Of a DNA stretch of 64,000 nucleotides, positions 23,993 through 36,696 are shown one piece after another. The notes below the pieces were generated by a model. The model worked only from the letters and a program-made list of their open reading frames with translations. It did not search any database and had not been told where the DNA came from. The DNA is taken from NCBI GenBank assembly GCA_028551475.1, contig CM052355.1:28175580-28239579 (forward strand), given 5' to 3'. Source of the stretch: Casuarina equisetifolia. Taxonomy: Eukaryota; Streptophyta; Magnoliopsida; Fagales; Casuarinaceae. Both the position numbers and the translations under genes were made by a program. Each line of letters starts with the position of its first letter. Position 1 is the stretch's first letter.

Positions 23993-25139
23993 GGATCCTT
24001 CACGAGTTCTGGAGGAGCAAGAAATAATATGAATGTTAGAAAAATAGTTTATGCTCATGGCATATGTTTGGTTTGTCTTAGGGTAGATCCTTGGAAATAA
24101 GGACAGGTTCCCCCTGTCAAGTGTGACTTCTTCCTCAGTTGTGCTTTTCTTCGATGTTAAAATTGGTTCTCAAATCACACATGGATTTGGATTTCCATTA
24201 GCAGTAATGAAATATACGTGGTCATGACTTACTCTAGACGCTGTCCTTGCAAGAAGCAATGGATATGTTTGTCAAATTGTTTCAAAAGCTGCTTTTAAGT
24301 TATGATTTGAAGGATTTAAAAATGTTTTTTGTTATACAAAATTAACAAGCATTTTCAATAAATACAAATCTAAACAAATATCATTTACGGTGGTAGAAAA
24401 GATTGTTGGATAGAAATATTTCAAAGTGTTTTATGTTTTTAACAGAACACTAAACATGTTTACTCTTACAAGACATAACATAGCCTTAATTAAGATGACC
24501 ACGGAATCATATCTAAAGAAATTATCACAAACAAAAATGGCTATACATTAACCTTTTATTTTCCAACTTTTTCATTCAGAATAATCTATAATCACCCTTT
24601 TACTCTTTTTTTTTTCCTTTTTTTACGATAATAGTTTTCAAATTGTATTATTATTGATGTAAGGATAGAAAAGAAATTATTATTTACAAAGAAACAAAAA
24701 ATCAATACAACTTAAACCATATAGTAAGCCAAGGTGGTTTGAGACTTCTTATTCCCAAGTTTGGTAAAAGAGGGATGTGTAATAACTTATGAAGTGAGCC
24801 AGGCTGTTCCCATTTTTTTCTTTTTCTTTGTTAAAATAATAATTTATTTTCTCCTTATATCAATAATAATACAGTTTGAAAAATATTACTATAAAAAATG
24901 GAAAGCTTTCTATTTTATTTTCCAATAACATTTATATTTCAAAATTGTTTGTGTTTTAAGATAGTATAAACACAACCAACTTATTTGAAGAGGTAAATTC
25001 AACATGAGATTCACAACCGGCAATGACAGAAGCGAAACAGTCGGGCCACAAATTCTCAAATACCCTTATACTACTTACAATACTGCCAGGGAAGCAGAGC
25101 TATATACACGAGACGTCCCTTCCATTGTACAACTCATTC
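23993..25139. other. Convergent 3' region between copy D and the LanC-like gene
   Basis: 3' flanks of both genes. 24000-24500 repeats the flank of the other array copies. The bases just before 25139 are the LanC-like 3' UTR that was copied into spacers B-C and C-D. Poly-T tracts lie at about 24606-24630. No other gene was seen. Confidence 0.6.
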
Positions 25140-27233
25140 TCAGAGATCATAAGCCGGGAACTTGGCTTGAGAGGGATCAGTCATGTCTAGGAAAAGATAA
25201 GCCATGCCCCCACTGCCTTCAAACAATGAGTAGGGGCTATCACCTCCATGCATTTCTCCCTTAGATATGAGCTTGTGTGCTCTATCAAGCAGAAAGCAAG
25301 CAAAAGCTTTGGCTCTGTACAAGAAATGTACATTGCCTGTAAGTTGGTAAAGAGAGAGGAACACATATGCATTTCCACTAATCCCATGGCAAATCCCAAC
25401 TCGCTTGAGCAAGCCACGGTTCCATACAACCTCTGCTGCATCAGTAGCTGCTTTCAGAAATTCTTCATCTTCAAAAACCTGAGGATTGGGAAGAACGTTT
25501 TAGAAAGAAACAGAGAGATCGCACAAGTATAGAAAAAAGACATAACTTTTACTCAATAAAGTTCAATGTTTGATGCATAAGCAGTTCATGGAAATGTCTC
25601 TGTTAGCATTAAAAGCCATTCCTCCCCAGGTCACAGGCAAATGAGTTACATACAAACGTGGAGAGGTGAAGGTGAAGGGCACGGGCAGTCTGAAACTCCC
25701 TTAACTTGTTCAATGTATGGTCAATGATTGCAATCATACGTGAGTTTTGACTGTGAAGAATACATGGTAACAAGAACAGAGGGGTTTTCACAATCTCTTA
25801 AGGTCCTAATTCACTTGTAATATGATTTTAAACCACAAAAGTCTTACCTTAGCTGCTTTGAAAAGCGTAAGGGCAACTCCAGGAGCTCCATGACACCAAT
25901 GCACAAGGACATCTCTCCTTCTATCCTCTTCACTAGCAGGATAGTTCCCACTAGGAAAGCGATTGTTAATCATGTACTTAAGAGTGCCCTTTACATCCTC
26001 AATCTCATCCGGTTTCAAATCTATGTCCATCAAAACATGCATTATCCCTGCCAAACCATGTGCAGCACCCCAATACTTTTCGCCATACCATTCATACATC
26101 AATGGACTTCCTCCTCTCTTGGCCAATGCTCTTCCATTCTTGATGATTTCATTCACAACTGTTCTCTAGACATATTTACCAGAGTACACCAACATTAGTA
26201 TAGGAACACATCAAGAAATCAAAGATGGTTTAATAAATCGTGTCTTACAGTGTAGGTAGAAGGAATCGTCCCCGCCCCAACATATTTGTTTATAAACGAA
26301 CACGCCCATAAAAATCCAACTCTTCCATATAACAGCTCATCGGGGAGATTTCTTGGCAGCTTAATCTATACTCGTAAGTCAATTCAAGAATTAATACCGA
26401 TAAGAAAGTAACAAAAGACGATAAACCTTGATCAACCAATGACGCCAGGATTGAACAAATGCGAAAAAGGTACCTCACTAAATTGAGCTAAATAGTAATT
26501 AAGCAACTGCACATCACCAGCATGCTTGGCCGCCACAGCCCCAAGTGCACATACGCCTGCTCGCCCACATATAAAAGTCACATCCCTTCCATCAGTGAAC
26601 CACATAACCACCTTAAGTCAGCTGTGCTTCCTGGAATAACTATCGCGCAAATTGCAAATTACCTTCCTATGGTTAAGGGTAACCAGAAATAACCCCGTGT
26701 TTGGAGTAATGAATCGTCACATCCCTCCTCAATCAAGAAGGTTTTTTGTAACTTATCCATATGTAGTTATCTACAGAGGAAGAGAATAAGAGAGAGAGAG
26801 AGAACCTTGAACCGAGAGAAGCAGAAGCGCAAGCCTTAACAATCTGAGAGCAGAGAGCAAGATCATTCTTGTTGTTCGTGACCAGGTAAGCCTTGAAGAG
26901 CAAAAAGGCCGTCCCAAGAGTCCCAGAATACAGCGTAACATCTCGCACGTGTTGACCAGTCATCCCCCATGTCTCCATCGCTATCTGAAACAAAACCGCC
27001 TACACTTGGTGGGCACAAACAAACTGAAAACAAAAGCCACAGAGACACATGCAGGAAGAAAGACAGATGCGCACTGTTTCTTTGAGGTCCAAAGCAGCGC
27101 GCTTGAAACGCTCGGAGAGAGAATGGTAGGGCATGGCAAGGAGCTTCAGGAGAGGGTCCGGAGCTTCAGCACTGACAACTGCAGACTCTGCCACAAAGTC
27201 TGCCACCACATTTGGGAAGAAACGATCGGCCAT
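25140..27233 (-). CDS. GCL2: LanC-like protein (GCR2/LANCL family)
   Basis: Six exons on the minus strand: 27075-27233, 26806-26984, 26474-26585, 26249-26365, 25848-26165 and 25140-25478. All phases close, giving 407 residues, the normal plant length. It begins MADRFFPNVVADF, as plant LanC-like proteins do. The zinc ligands of the LanC fold are present: Cys 280 in VHWCHGAPG and Cys 325-His 326 in GICHGISG. The repeated GxxG/HG turns of the alpha-toroid are visible (AAHGLAGI, SLFEGSGGMAYL). Plant members are LANCL relatives; mammalian LANCLs add glutathione to dehydroamino acids, and the former claim that the plant protein is an abscisic-acid receptor is disputed. Soluble or membrane-associated. 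The symbol rests on remembered synteny with At2g20770. Its last exon was copied into the epoxide hydrolase array. Confidence 0.94.
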
Positions 27234-28437
27234 TTCTCTGCTTCGTACCTCAGAACTCAGCGCGTCAGTGTTCTGAAGCAGGCTGAGGCGGTGGGCTTTC
27301 CAACACCGACAGGACCGATTGACAAGCTGAGCTCGAAACGCTACACGTCGCAAAGCTTCGAATTGACGCGGCAGAATTTTCAAGCTTCTCATGCGCTACC
27401 CAATTCAGGTTCCAGAAAATCACCAACGATGACACAGGGTCCGCAATTGAAACACTCCACAAGAGAATGATTGTTTGTTAAAATATATTTTCAGAACAAT
27501 CAAGAGAGGTAATTTCTCTTATAAACTGGCTAACAAGGAAAAGATTTTTTAATTAGGTAAGGTAGATTATTCTTTATACCACTTTGAACAGGGTTTTTCA
27601 CAATTAATTGGGTTTTAAGTTTTATTATAGGTATATAAGATGAAAATTTGGTATTAGAAGATAAAAATACAATTCTTTCATATTTGAGCTTACTTTTTAA
27701 TTTAAGTTTTTAAACTTATTGGTATTGCATAATTTGAGTTGAATTTGTTTTACTTTTTGCAAGTTTAAATTCCATGATAGATTAAAAAATGGGAAAAAAA
27801 ATATATTAAAATATAATATTTATGTAGTAAAGTATAAATAAAAATAAAACTATCTAATACTTGAATTCACTTTTACATTAAACCTATTAACAATAGAGAT
27901 AATAATATATCCTTTTTCAAAACTAGGAAGTATCAAAACCTTCACTCTGATATATGTTAAAAAAATTTATTTCTCTTTACAAATTGACTTATCAAGATAA
28001 GGAATATATGTCATTTTAAAATAGCTTCTATTACAAGTTTAAAACTTTGGCTTAATATAAAAGCTAGCTTGGCTCAAGCCTGTCGAACCTTGTTCCATTC
28101 TATTGGATGTAATAAATTAAGAATTATCAAATAGGGTACCGTTTGTGGATAAATAAAGCGTAACGTTTGACAAAAGAGGAAGTTGCTTTCCCAACGGTCA
28201 CCGTCTGATCATGTTACAGTACTCATGCATGCAACACGTTGCAGCTCAAAACCTTCTCTCTCTTCCTCTCTGCCATTTTCAAGAGGGAAGACATTTCGTC
28301 GCCAATCCGAACATCACGTTCCTTTCGTAGACTTTGACAACGCAAATCCTCACCTTTCATTCATAGATATTCAGAAACAAACCATACCGACTTCCCTTAA
28401 TAGATAGGGAGAAACAGAGTCAGGAGAGAGCTCGGAA
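27234..28437. promoter_or_regulatory. Divergent upstream region of LanC-like and clathrin light chain genes
   Basis: About 1.2 kb lie between two ATGs that face away from each other. The LanC-like side (27234-27470) is GC-richer and carries its 5' UTR. The middle (27480-28160) is AT-rich with no recognisable feature. The clathrin side from about 28180 is a pyrimidine-rich 5' leader. No convincing TATA box could be chosen for either gene. Confidence 0.5.
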
Positions 28438-30668
28438 ATGGCGTCGTTTGATTCATTCATCCCCGAGGGTGACGACCCCCACGACGTGCCTCAAAGCCCC
28501 TCCCCCAACGGCCAACCCTTCGAGGAAGACGGCTTCACTGGCTACGATCCCGCGTTCGCCCCCTCCGAGGACTATGCCGGGGACCCGTCGCCCACCGTTG
28601 ATGTCACCGCCGACGATCCCTTCCAGCAGAGCAATGACGCAAACGGCTATAATGACGTCGTGTATGGCACCAACCCGGAGTATGTATCGCCCTTTGAGTC
28701 GGCCGAGAACGTGGACGGTGGTGACGAAGGGGTCTTCGTGTCGGAAGGCCCTGTCTTGCCGGAGCCTGAGGAGATGCAGGAAGAAGGAGCGAAACTGCGG
28801 GAGTGGCGGCGGTGAGTTTCTCGATTTTCGGGTTTTTATCTGAGAACTTTTGTTGCTTTCGTCGTTGTTTATCGTTGCACAACTGGGTTTCTTTGTTTTC
28901 TATTTTTTTAATGTTTAATCTTTTTTCCCCTTTTTGAGTGTTGTGTTCAGTTTCATAAAAGGTACTAAGAAAAATTGTCGAATTATAATCAATTTGTAGT
29001 CTCAGATCGATTTGTCACGAATATAATCCGGAAGATCAGCTCAGTGACCTAGCAATGCAATTCAATTGACTCAATTTTGTTGCTATTATAACTTGATCTG
29101 TTGGTTGCATTCACTAGGTGCTCCAAATAGGAGTGATCTTTTTGGTGTGAAAAGTTCATCTTGTATTTCTTACCGAGAGAAGGACAAGTTTATTTGTTGG
29201 CAATGCTCTACCTCGGGGGCATTAGCGGGTGGAGGTACATGATAATTGAAGATTTAAGTGGGTTCTGTTCTATACAGTGCATAATAATTAAGCTCCTGCT
29301 GATGTTGAAAGTAGAGCTACAGTTGGTTAGAATTCATGTGTTTCATAGGGATGAGCTTATTTAGAGAGTATAGCTAAAATAGTTAAATTAACATTTGGTA
29401 ATTGGTGGCAAATCTATTTATCTTGTATCCATATAAAATTTAGTGTTTGAGCCAATTGGAAGTTTGAATATGTGAATCTCTATGGTTTGTTGGGATAAAA
29501 TATGAGATTGATCCAAGTCATAATTGGAAAAGCTTGTATTTCACGTAGAGTAGTATGGTAAAAGTTTGACATTGCATAAATTTTGATTGAAAATATTCTA
29601 TATATTGATGAATGTTCCTTTAATCTTAAGTCAATTTTTCAGTAAGAATGAACCATGAAATATAGTATTAAAGTCAAGGTTTAAGAGATGATATTCTTTG
29701 TACATGAAGTTCGTAGACCATGTTGGTTGTATCGAAGCATATGAAAAATGACTTGATAAAAGTCTCAAATTATTAAATCTTAGTTAAAAGTTCTTAATTT
29801 ATAGAAGAATAACCCTCCAACCTTTAAGTAAAATTTTAAATAAGAATGAATTTTTAACATGAATTCTATTGATTATTTGCATCCTCTCACGTGGTTAAAT
29901 TGGTTATAGAACTTTTTAGGGATTGAAGTTGTTTATTGTAACACCATTGATACCATTGGTGCAGACAAAATGCAATCTATCTGGAGGAAAAGGAGAAAAG
30001 AGAGAAGGAGATGCGGAATCAGATTATTGAAGAAGCTGAAGAGTATAAGCGATCATTTTATGAGAAAAGGAAGCTGAATTGCGAAACAAACAAGGCTAAC
30101 AACAGAGAAAGGGAGAAGGTATAAGTTGCAAAAACAGAAAGTGAGATAAATTTTCTCTGCTTTGTACGTAACCGAAGTTTAATCTTTTGTGCAGCTTTAC
30201 CTGATCAACCAAGAGAAGTTCCACAAGGAAGCTGACCAGCATTACTGGAAAGCAATAGCAGAGATCATTCCACGCGAGGTCCCTAACATTGAGAGGAGGC
30301 GAGGGAAGAAGGAAGCAGATAAGAAGACTTCAGTTGTGGTTATTCAGGGTCCAAAGCCTGGGAAACCCGCTGATCTGTCAAGAATGCGGCAGATTCTCTT
30401 GAAGCTGAAGCAAAACCCTCCTCCACACGTGATGCCTCCGCCACCCGCGCCGACCAAAGACGGTAAGGATGCGAAGGAGAAGAAGGATGACAAGGACGGG
30501 AAGAGTCCTGCAACAACAACTTCAACAGAGGCTGCTGCAGGAAAGGAATCTGCTTCGCCTGCAAAAGATGCTGCCACTAATGGCGCTCCAGACACATCCA
30601 AACCAGAGGCTGCTGCCACTGCCAAGGGAAAAGAAGCTACTGAAACTAAGCCAGCTGCTGCTGAGTGA
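28438..30668 (+). CDS. CLC: Clathrin light chain
   Basis: Three exons, 28438-28811, 29965-30118 and 30195-30668, join in phase to 333 residues. The N-terminus is acidic and rich in Pro/Ser with the family start [13 protein letters not shown]. Residues about 120-185 ([19 protein letters not shown] onward) form the charged helix that binds the clathrin heavy chain, ending near the conserved [15 protein letters not shown]. The C-terminus is a low-complexity Lys/Ala/Pro/Thr tail, as in the longer plant isoform. It regulates clathrin coat assembly in endocytosis and cell-plate trafficking; cytosolic and coat-bound. The first intron is long (1153 bases), common for 5' introns of strongly expressed plant genes. 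By remembered synteny it corresponds to At2g20760. Its 3' end has a truncated duplicate downstream. Confidence 0.95.
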
Positions 30669-32213
30669 TGTCAGCCCCATATATTTTGCTTCTCTTATAG
30701 TCTACGTCTGTCTGATTCCAATGCTTACTATTCATTCAAGACAAAGAAGCACGACCATCTGCAGATGATTGAGTCTGCAAGATGGGCTGTTGCTGGCTTT
30801 CTTCCTAAACCCTAAAACCCATAGATGATCCTTGAAAAAGTAGTAAATACTTGCGTTCAAGGTAACCGGCCTTGACAGTAATGTTACCTTGAAGGATCTG
30901 AAGTTTGATTTTAGTACCAGGAAAACTAGGCCAGAAGTTGGGCTTTTTATAACCATGTAATCGTGTCTCAAGTTGGACACTCCAGAAAGGACTTCCTCCC
31001 TTGGAAAGGTTTGGTTTTATCCATATAAGTGAGTTTGATTACTTGACTAATTAAGGTTAGTCTTTTGAAATAAAACACAAGCTTATAACAAGTAATATCA
31101 TAGTTAATTTGCAAACTGACCCAACGGTGGGACTAAACATGTCAACGACGATGTAAGTTTGGATGGATTAAAATGTCACAGCCAAAGGTTGGGACATTCT
31201 AAGGTAATGACTTCTCATATTGGGAAGGCAAATGAAAATCCTGGTCATATAAACAAACTTAGCTACTTTTCTCATTAAAGTTGACCTCTTAAGTTAGAAT
31301 TTAAGCCCACGAAAATATGGTGCCTGAGCACAACAGCACGGTGTATTCTAGTACCATTGACAGTGATTGTACGGGAGTTGAAGTAAACAGTAGCAAAAGA
31401 CAGCATGTTTGAGGAACATCCATGGTTCAAGACCAAGAGAAGGGATAGCCCATCATCAAAATTGCAAAGGAGCGTCACAAATAATTGAAATCGAAGCTTT
31501 TTATCTGCAGCATATATTAAGAATAAATGTCTTAATAGATGAATTTAGACTTGATTTGAATTCATGACTCATAAGTGTAACCATTCCTAATGTTAAAATT
31601 TGTCTTATACCCAATTTTAGAGTATTATCTTGAAACCTTATATGTAATAGTTTTCCTCTTGAGGTGCCTTTTAGGGATGTTATTGGGTCACTTAATATGG
31701 TATCGAAGCTAGGCCTACTCACTTTTGATCTTTAATATTGTCGTCCAATTGTTACACATTCATAAGCACGGAGGGGCACGTTAGAATTTATCCTACACTG
31801 GGCCACTTCTTTGATTTGATTTCCTATTTTCTTAATTACCTGCCTTAATAAATGAAATTAGATTTTTCTTTAGCACAAAGAATACTTGATTCAACGATGG
31901 ATAATAAACTAAGTTATCCATGCATCAAAGAATCGAAGCAATGATTCTGTAGGCCATTTCCACGTTGCCAGAGTGTATTCCCATTTCTTTTGGAATCAAA
32001 GCAAAAAGGGATTTGACATGTGATCAGCCAAGTCATGTACCCATCAACAAAGATTCAATGGGTCACTCTCTCACGAGCGGTGGTCACAGCCGCCAACCAG
32101 TTGTGGAAGCCTTTGAACACAACGCATGTGAAAGGATCATGTCAAGATAATGTAATCCGCAGCATTATGCTCTTAGAAGCACTGACATCTTTGGCCCGTG
32201 AAACCCCACTATG
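30669..32213. repeat. 3' flank of the clathrin gene, first copy of a duplicated block
   Basis: 30669-32213 matches 35121-36400 in order and orientation, with small indels (for example 'cccatagatgatccttg' against 'cctcacagatgatgcttgg', and 31955-32213 against 36150-36400). The match stops sharply at 32213, where foreign sequence starts. No coding region was recognised. Around 31600-31740 is a block resembling 58070-58270, probably a dispersed repeat. Confidence 0.75.
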
Positions 32214-33855
32214 TTGAAATATGAACACTAACATTTTTCTATGATGATGTTGATTAAAGATAATATAAAAATTTAGCATGATAAAATCATGGAATGTATT
32301 ATCATTGATAATATGTGCTTATTATGGAGAATATCATTTCCATGACCATTGGTTGTTTATTAAAGAAAATATTTCTTGTGGCTATATTAGATTATATTTG
32401 GAAGAATATTACATTATATAATCTCAAGAAAATAATTATAGAAATATTTATTATATGGCTTCCATGTAAATCTTTATTGAACAAAGTACTTCGAAAAAAT
32501 TCCTTTTGTTGGTTCAAATTTAACAATGGCAAAAATGAAGGAACTGGACCATGCTAAGAAGATAAGTCCATGTGATCCAGCCCCTTAAGAGAAAGGAATC
32601 CCAGACTCACGCGATTAGAGAGTTGGCCTACAAACTAAACAAGTGAAAAAGGTTCTTGAAGAAGGCTCTCACTCCCAAGTGCTGTACTGAAAGCATAAAA
32701 AAAGCTAGCAAGCTTAAAATAGGTGGAACATGGCTGCTAGAGGTCTAAGAATTTCCAAAAAAACCTTCACATCAAGCTCACTTTTCAAGCTTCTACACGT
32801 CCATCATAAAGAAAGAGGAAAGAACTTAATCAAGAAAAGAAAAGAACTTTGATGGGTTTCCAAAAGGAAAAGAAACGGTGGGTGCCTCGCTTATCCAAAC
32901 AATGTCATTGTGAGGAATGATGCAGAATCAAAAGGCATGCACGGTTGATCTTTCTCAAGAAACAAGAAGAGCACAGTTGGCTTCTGCCTTTCTCTCTTCT
33001 CTCTGCACATTGTTGTTTCGGTCCTTTCTCTCTCTCCATCGCAATCCAGCTGTGGAAATTACAACCACAAATGGCTATTGATAGATATCTACTTCCTTAA
33101 CGTTTGATCTTTTGAGATGCTACAACGGTTCAATTCTTATTTGCATAAAAGGAAGAGAGCAACATAAAGAAAAGTGCAAGAGCTTACACAGTGAGGGATT
33201 AAGTAGAAATCTTTTTGTTTTCCTACTCCCAATTTTAGATTGCACTTGCTATTTAAACTACATTTACCAATTTTATTTTTATTATAACTATTTCTGTAAC
33301 ACTAGTAGTTAGTGCAAGAAATACCTAGAAACCAATGATTGTATCTCTTGAGGGTTTTCTTTTTATATATCCTCTTGAATTAATTTGTTCAATCTTAACT
33401 AAGAACTTGTAAATGTTGTACTATGTAATTTGTAGGATTACAAGAGACCATTTGATAAATTATTAAAGGAGGTGAGGTGGATGGTTTATCAAACCACTTA
33501 AAAATAGTGAGACCCTTAAAAAGGGGTTGTGTGCACCTTCTCCCTTAGTTCTTTGCTTGGATGTTCGAATGCATGTTCCCTAAGCTATTGAACTAATTCA
33601 CTTGTGCAAGTTAGTGGAGAAAAACACACAGATAAAAAATATATATATAAACATTGTTGAACACTCTATATTTATCACCTAACAATACAGAGATTTATTA
33701 CTTAAAGATGAGTATGCGTTTTAATATACTAGATTGAATCATATATTGTGCATAACTAAATATGTTTATAATACTTGTTATATTTAAAAAGCATGAATTG
33801 TCCATCAATTACTTGACAAATTTATTATTCGAGTATACTACATTATTAAGAAGTG
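32214..33855. mobile_element. Inserted sequence at the duplication junction, LTR-element-like
   Basis: It begins TGTTGAAATATG exactly where the duplicated flank is interrupted (the other copy continues 'aaactcccggaaatc' at 36399) and runs to the start of the clathrin exon 3 copy. The TG start, AT-rich noncoding body and lack of genes suggest LTR retrotransposon-derived sequence, perhaps more than one piece. No second LTR, primer site or coding part was recognised and the right boundary is approximate. Confidence 0.4.
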
Positions 33856-33861
33856 TGATTC

Positions 33862-35120
33862 TCTTTTGTGCAACTTTACCTAATCAACCAAGAGAAGTTC
33901 CACATGGAAGCTAACCAACATTAAGCAAGAAGCCGATCTATTGATTTATAAAGTACTCACAAAGATTTACTTCAAGATTGAAAAGGATTGAGGAAGATTT
34001 AAGTGAAACCCAAAAACCCAACCCATGACTCATTTTGCCTCTACAAAGCTCCAAAAGTTTAACTTAAAATTTGGATGAAACAGTAGCATTTTGGAGTATG
34101 ATTTTGAATGGGATTAAGATAGAAAGCAAGTTCCATCTCCCTTCTCTTATATGAGCTCAAAATCAAGTAAAGAAGAGGAAAAAGATAGGTCCAACGAGAA
34201 AAAGAAGTAATCTGATTCAAAAATGTTAGAACGGCTCTTTGAAAGTGAAAAGTTAGTCTTTCTAATACTATTTAGGAGTACAAACCTTACTAGAAAAAGG
34301 TTGGACAAAAATCACAAAAAGCTTAGCTTCATTCAAGAAATTCTCATTCTTCATTCAAGATCATCCAGCTCATGATTTGAATCTTCATTGAGTGACTATA
34401 TTTTGAGTTCACTTCTACTCTTATTTACTTGTTAGAAAATTACTTTGTGCTTCAATAAAAATTATTATTAAGTTGATTTTTTACAAGTGAATAGTGGGTT
34501 TGCACAAAATTTGGGGCTTTTGTCCAAATCATTCTATAATAGCTTTATAGCATTTGTTACAGGCTTTTAAACTAAATATTATATATCTTGTAAAAGTTTG
34601 GTTCCAAATTTGTAAAATTTAGGAGAAAACTTGTAACCGAGATTAAAGGATTGGTTATCTCTTGTAACTAGGTTTGAGAGCTTGGTTATCCCTTGTAAGG
34701 GGTTAGATATCCCTTGTAATCAATTGTTGAATTGATTGGAAAAGTAACACACTAGTGAGTGGCTACAATGAGATAAAGTAAGTGTCAAGGTGGTTTAGGC
34801 CGAACCACCTACCAAAAATCTTTATCTTTATATTGTGTGAATGTTTTAGTTACTGCCATATTATTATTAATTGCTTCACTTAGTTAAAATGAAAAAGACA
34901 ATAATTTTTAATAAACCTAATTCACCCCCACCCCCCCCCCCCTTTCTTAGGGTTCTATAGGATCTAACAAACTCCAACAAAGGCTGTTGTAAGAAAGGAA
35001 TATGCTTCCCTTACAAAAGACGTTGCCTTTAATAGTGCTTCTGACACATCCAAACCAAAGGTTGCTGCCACTACCCAGGAAAAGCAAGTTGCTAAAACTA
35101 AGCTACATGTTGTTAAGTGA
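33862..35120 (+). pseudogene. Truncated copy of clathrin light chain exon 3
   Basis: 33862-33924 copies the intron 2 end and first codons of exon 3 ([10 protein letters not shown]), with the acceptor AG reading AA. 34971-35120 copies the last ~45 codons and the TGA stop. The middle of exon 3 is absent and replaced by retrotransposon-derived sequence. With 35121-36400 this is a duplicate of the gene's 3' end only. It lacks exons 1 and 2 and cannot encode a light chain. Confidence 0.88.
33925..34970 (+). mobile_element. Copia-type (SIRE-like) LTR fossil within the clathrin relic
   Basis: The right half has the usual layout of SIRE/Maximus-type LTR ends: repeated 'cttgtaa' blocks (34620-34720), a 'gccgaaccacc' block (34799-34809), a long T/A-rich stretch, then 'aattcacccccac', a C-run and 'tcttagggttctataggatctaaca' across 34919-34969. 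No internal coding parts were seen. It is probably a solitary or truncated LTR. Family placement is by eye. Confidence 0.5.
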
Positions 35121-36400
35121 TGACAACCCCATATATTTTACTTCTCTTGTAGTCTATGTTTGTCTAATTCAAAATGCTTTCTATTCGTTAAGGAGAAAGA
35201 AGCATAACCATCTAAAGATCTTTAAGAGTCTGCAAGATGAGTTGTTGCTAGTTTTCTTCCTAAACCCTAAACCTCACAGATGATGCTTGGGAAAGTAGTA
35301 AATATTTGCGTTCAAGGTGATTGGCCTTGCCAGTAATGTTACTTTTGAAGGATCTAAAGTTTTGATTTTGTTACCAAAGAAACTAAGCCATAAGTTAGGC
35401 TTTTTATAACCATATTATCATATCTCAAGGTTGGAATCCACATTAATGCTTGGTTTTATTCGTATAAGTGGGTTTGGTTACGTATCTCATTAAGAATGAC
35501 CTTTTGAAATGAAATTCATGTGTATAATAAGTGGAATCATAGTCAATCTCTGACCTAACCTAAGGGTAGGGATAACCATGTTGAGGGTAGTGTAGATTTG
35601 GATAAAGGAAAATTTCACAACTCAAGAGTAGGACATTCTAAGAAAAAGACTTTTTCTCATATTGGGAAGGTAAATGAAACATTATGGTCACATAAGCAAA
35701 CCTAGTTATTCTTCTTATTAGAGTTGACCTTTTAAGATAAAACTTAAACCCATAACAATATGTCATCTTGAGCATAACAGCACGGTGTATTCTAGTAAAC
35801 GGTAGCAAAAGACAGCAAGTTTGGGGAACATCCATGGTTCAGGACCAGTAGAAGGGCCAGCCCATCATCAAAATCGCAAATGAGCGTTCCAAAAACTCGA
35901 AATTGAAGCTTTTGTTTGCAACCTATGTTAAGAATAAATGTCTTAATCGATGAATTTACACTCGATTTGAAGTCATCACTCAGAAGTGTAACCATTACTA
36001 ATTCTTTCATTTGATTTCCTATTTTCTTTAAGTACCTGTCTTAATAGATGAAGTCAGACTTTTCTTTAGCACAAAGAATAATTGGTTCAACGATAGGTAA
36101 TATAAACTAAGTTATCCATGCATCAAAGAATCGAAGCAATGATTCTGCTGGCCATTTCCACGTTGCCAGGGCGGATTCCCATATCCACCGGAATCAATGC
36201 AGAACGGGATTTGACATGTGCTGAGCAAAGTCATGTGCCCATGAACAAAGATTCAATGGGGTCACTCTCTGACGAGCAGTGGGCACACCCGCCAACCAGT
36301 TGCGGAAGCCTTTGAACGCAACGCATGTGAAAGACCATGTAATCCGCAGCATTATGCTCTTAGAAGCTCTGACATCTCTGGCCCGTGAAACCCCACTAAA
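35121..36400. repeat. Second copy of the clathrin 3' flank block
   Basis: Direct duplicate of 30669-32213. Because the sequence continues without a break beyond 36400, this copy shows what originally followed the first one. No gene was recognised in it apart from the unassigned frame at 36194-36514. Confidence 0.75.
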
Positions 36401-36514
36401 CTCCCGGAAATCAACCAACAAACTCTTAAGAAATTCTTCAACCACACAAAGATAAGATATCGCGCCATCCAGTGGTGGCTGCAGGGACCTCTGGAATTCT
36501 TTACAAGCTTCCAT
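36194..36514 (-). other. Unassigned open frame of 106 codons
   Basis: A minus-strand frame beginning MEACKEFQRSLQPPLDG, with a protein-like first half (SYLCVVEEFLKSLLVDF) and a less convincing second half. It overlaps the right edge of the duplicated block; the other copy is cut at 32213. No family was recognised, there is no clear promoter, and the tRNA-Lys lies about 110 bases upstream. It could be a conserved exon, a gene relic or chance. Confidence 0.25.
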
Positions 36515-36623
36515 GCCATCAAAGGTCCTTTCTATTCCTTACTGCTAACGGGATGCAACTTGATAAGACGGAATGAGTGGGAGAAAAATCTACCTATAAA
36601 ATATTTACAACCTCGTACACTAA

Positions 36624-36696
36624 GCCGTCTTAGCTCAGCCGGTAGAGCGCATGGCTTTTAACCATGTGGTCGTGGGTTCGATTCCCACAGACGGCG
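36624..36696 (+). tRNA. tRNA-Lys (anticodon UUU)
   Basis: A 73-base cloverleaf: the acceptor stem GCCGTCT pairs with AGACGGC, the D-arm is GCTC...GAGC, the anticodon stem CATGG/CCATG has loop CTTTTAA (anticodon TTT), and the T-arm is GTGGG TTCGATT CCCAC with discriminator G. Internal A and B boxes are canonical. There is no intron and no encoded CCA, as expected for a nuclear gene. Confidence 0.97.

Noticed and set aside
25004-26200. Plus-strand frames of 70-100 codons across 25.0-26.2 kb
   Set aside because: They are antisense shadows of the LanC-like exons, whose six-exon model closes in phase and carries all zinc ligands.
28448-28882. Second plus-strand frame (131 codons) and a minus-strand frame in clathrin exon 1
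   Set aside because: They are Pro/Ser/Arg-rich out-of-frame reads of GC-rich clathrin light chain coding sequence.
30340-30625. Minus-strand Ala/Gly/Ser-rich frames opposite clathrin exon 3
   Set aside because: They are complements of the Lys/Ala/Pro tail of the light chain; no homology or start context.
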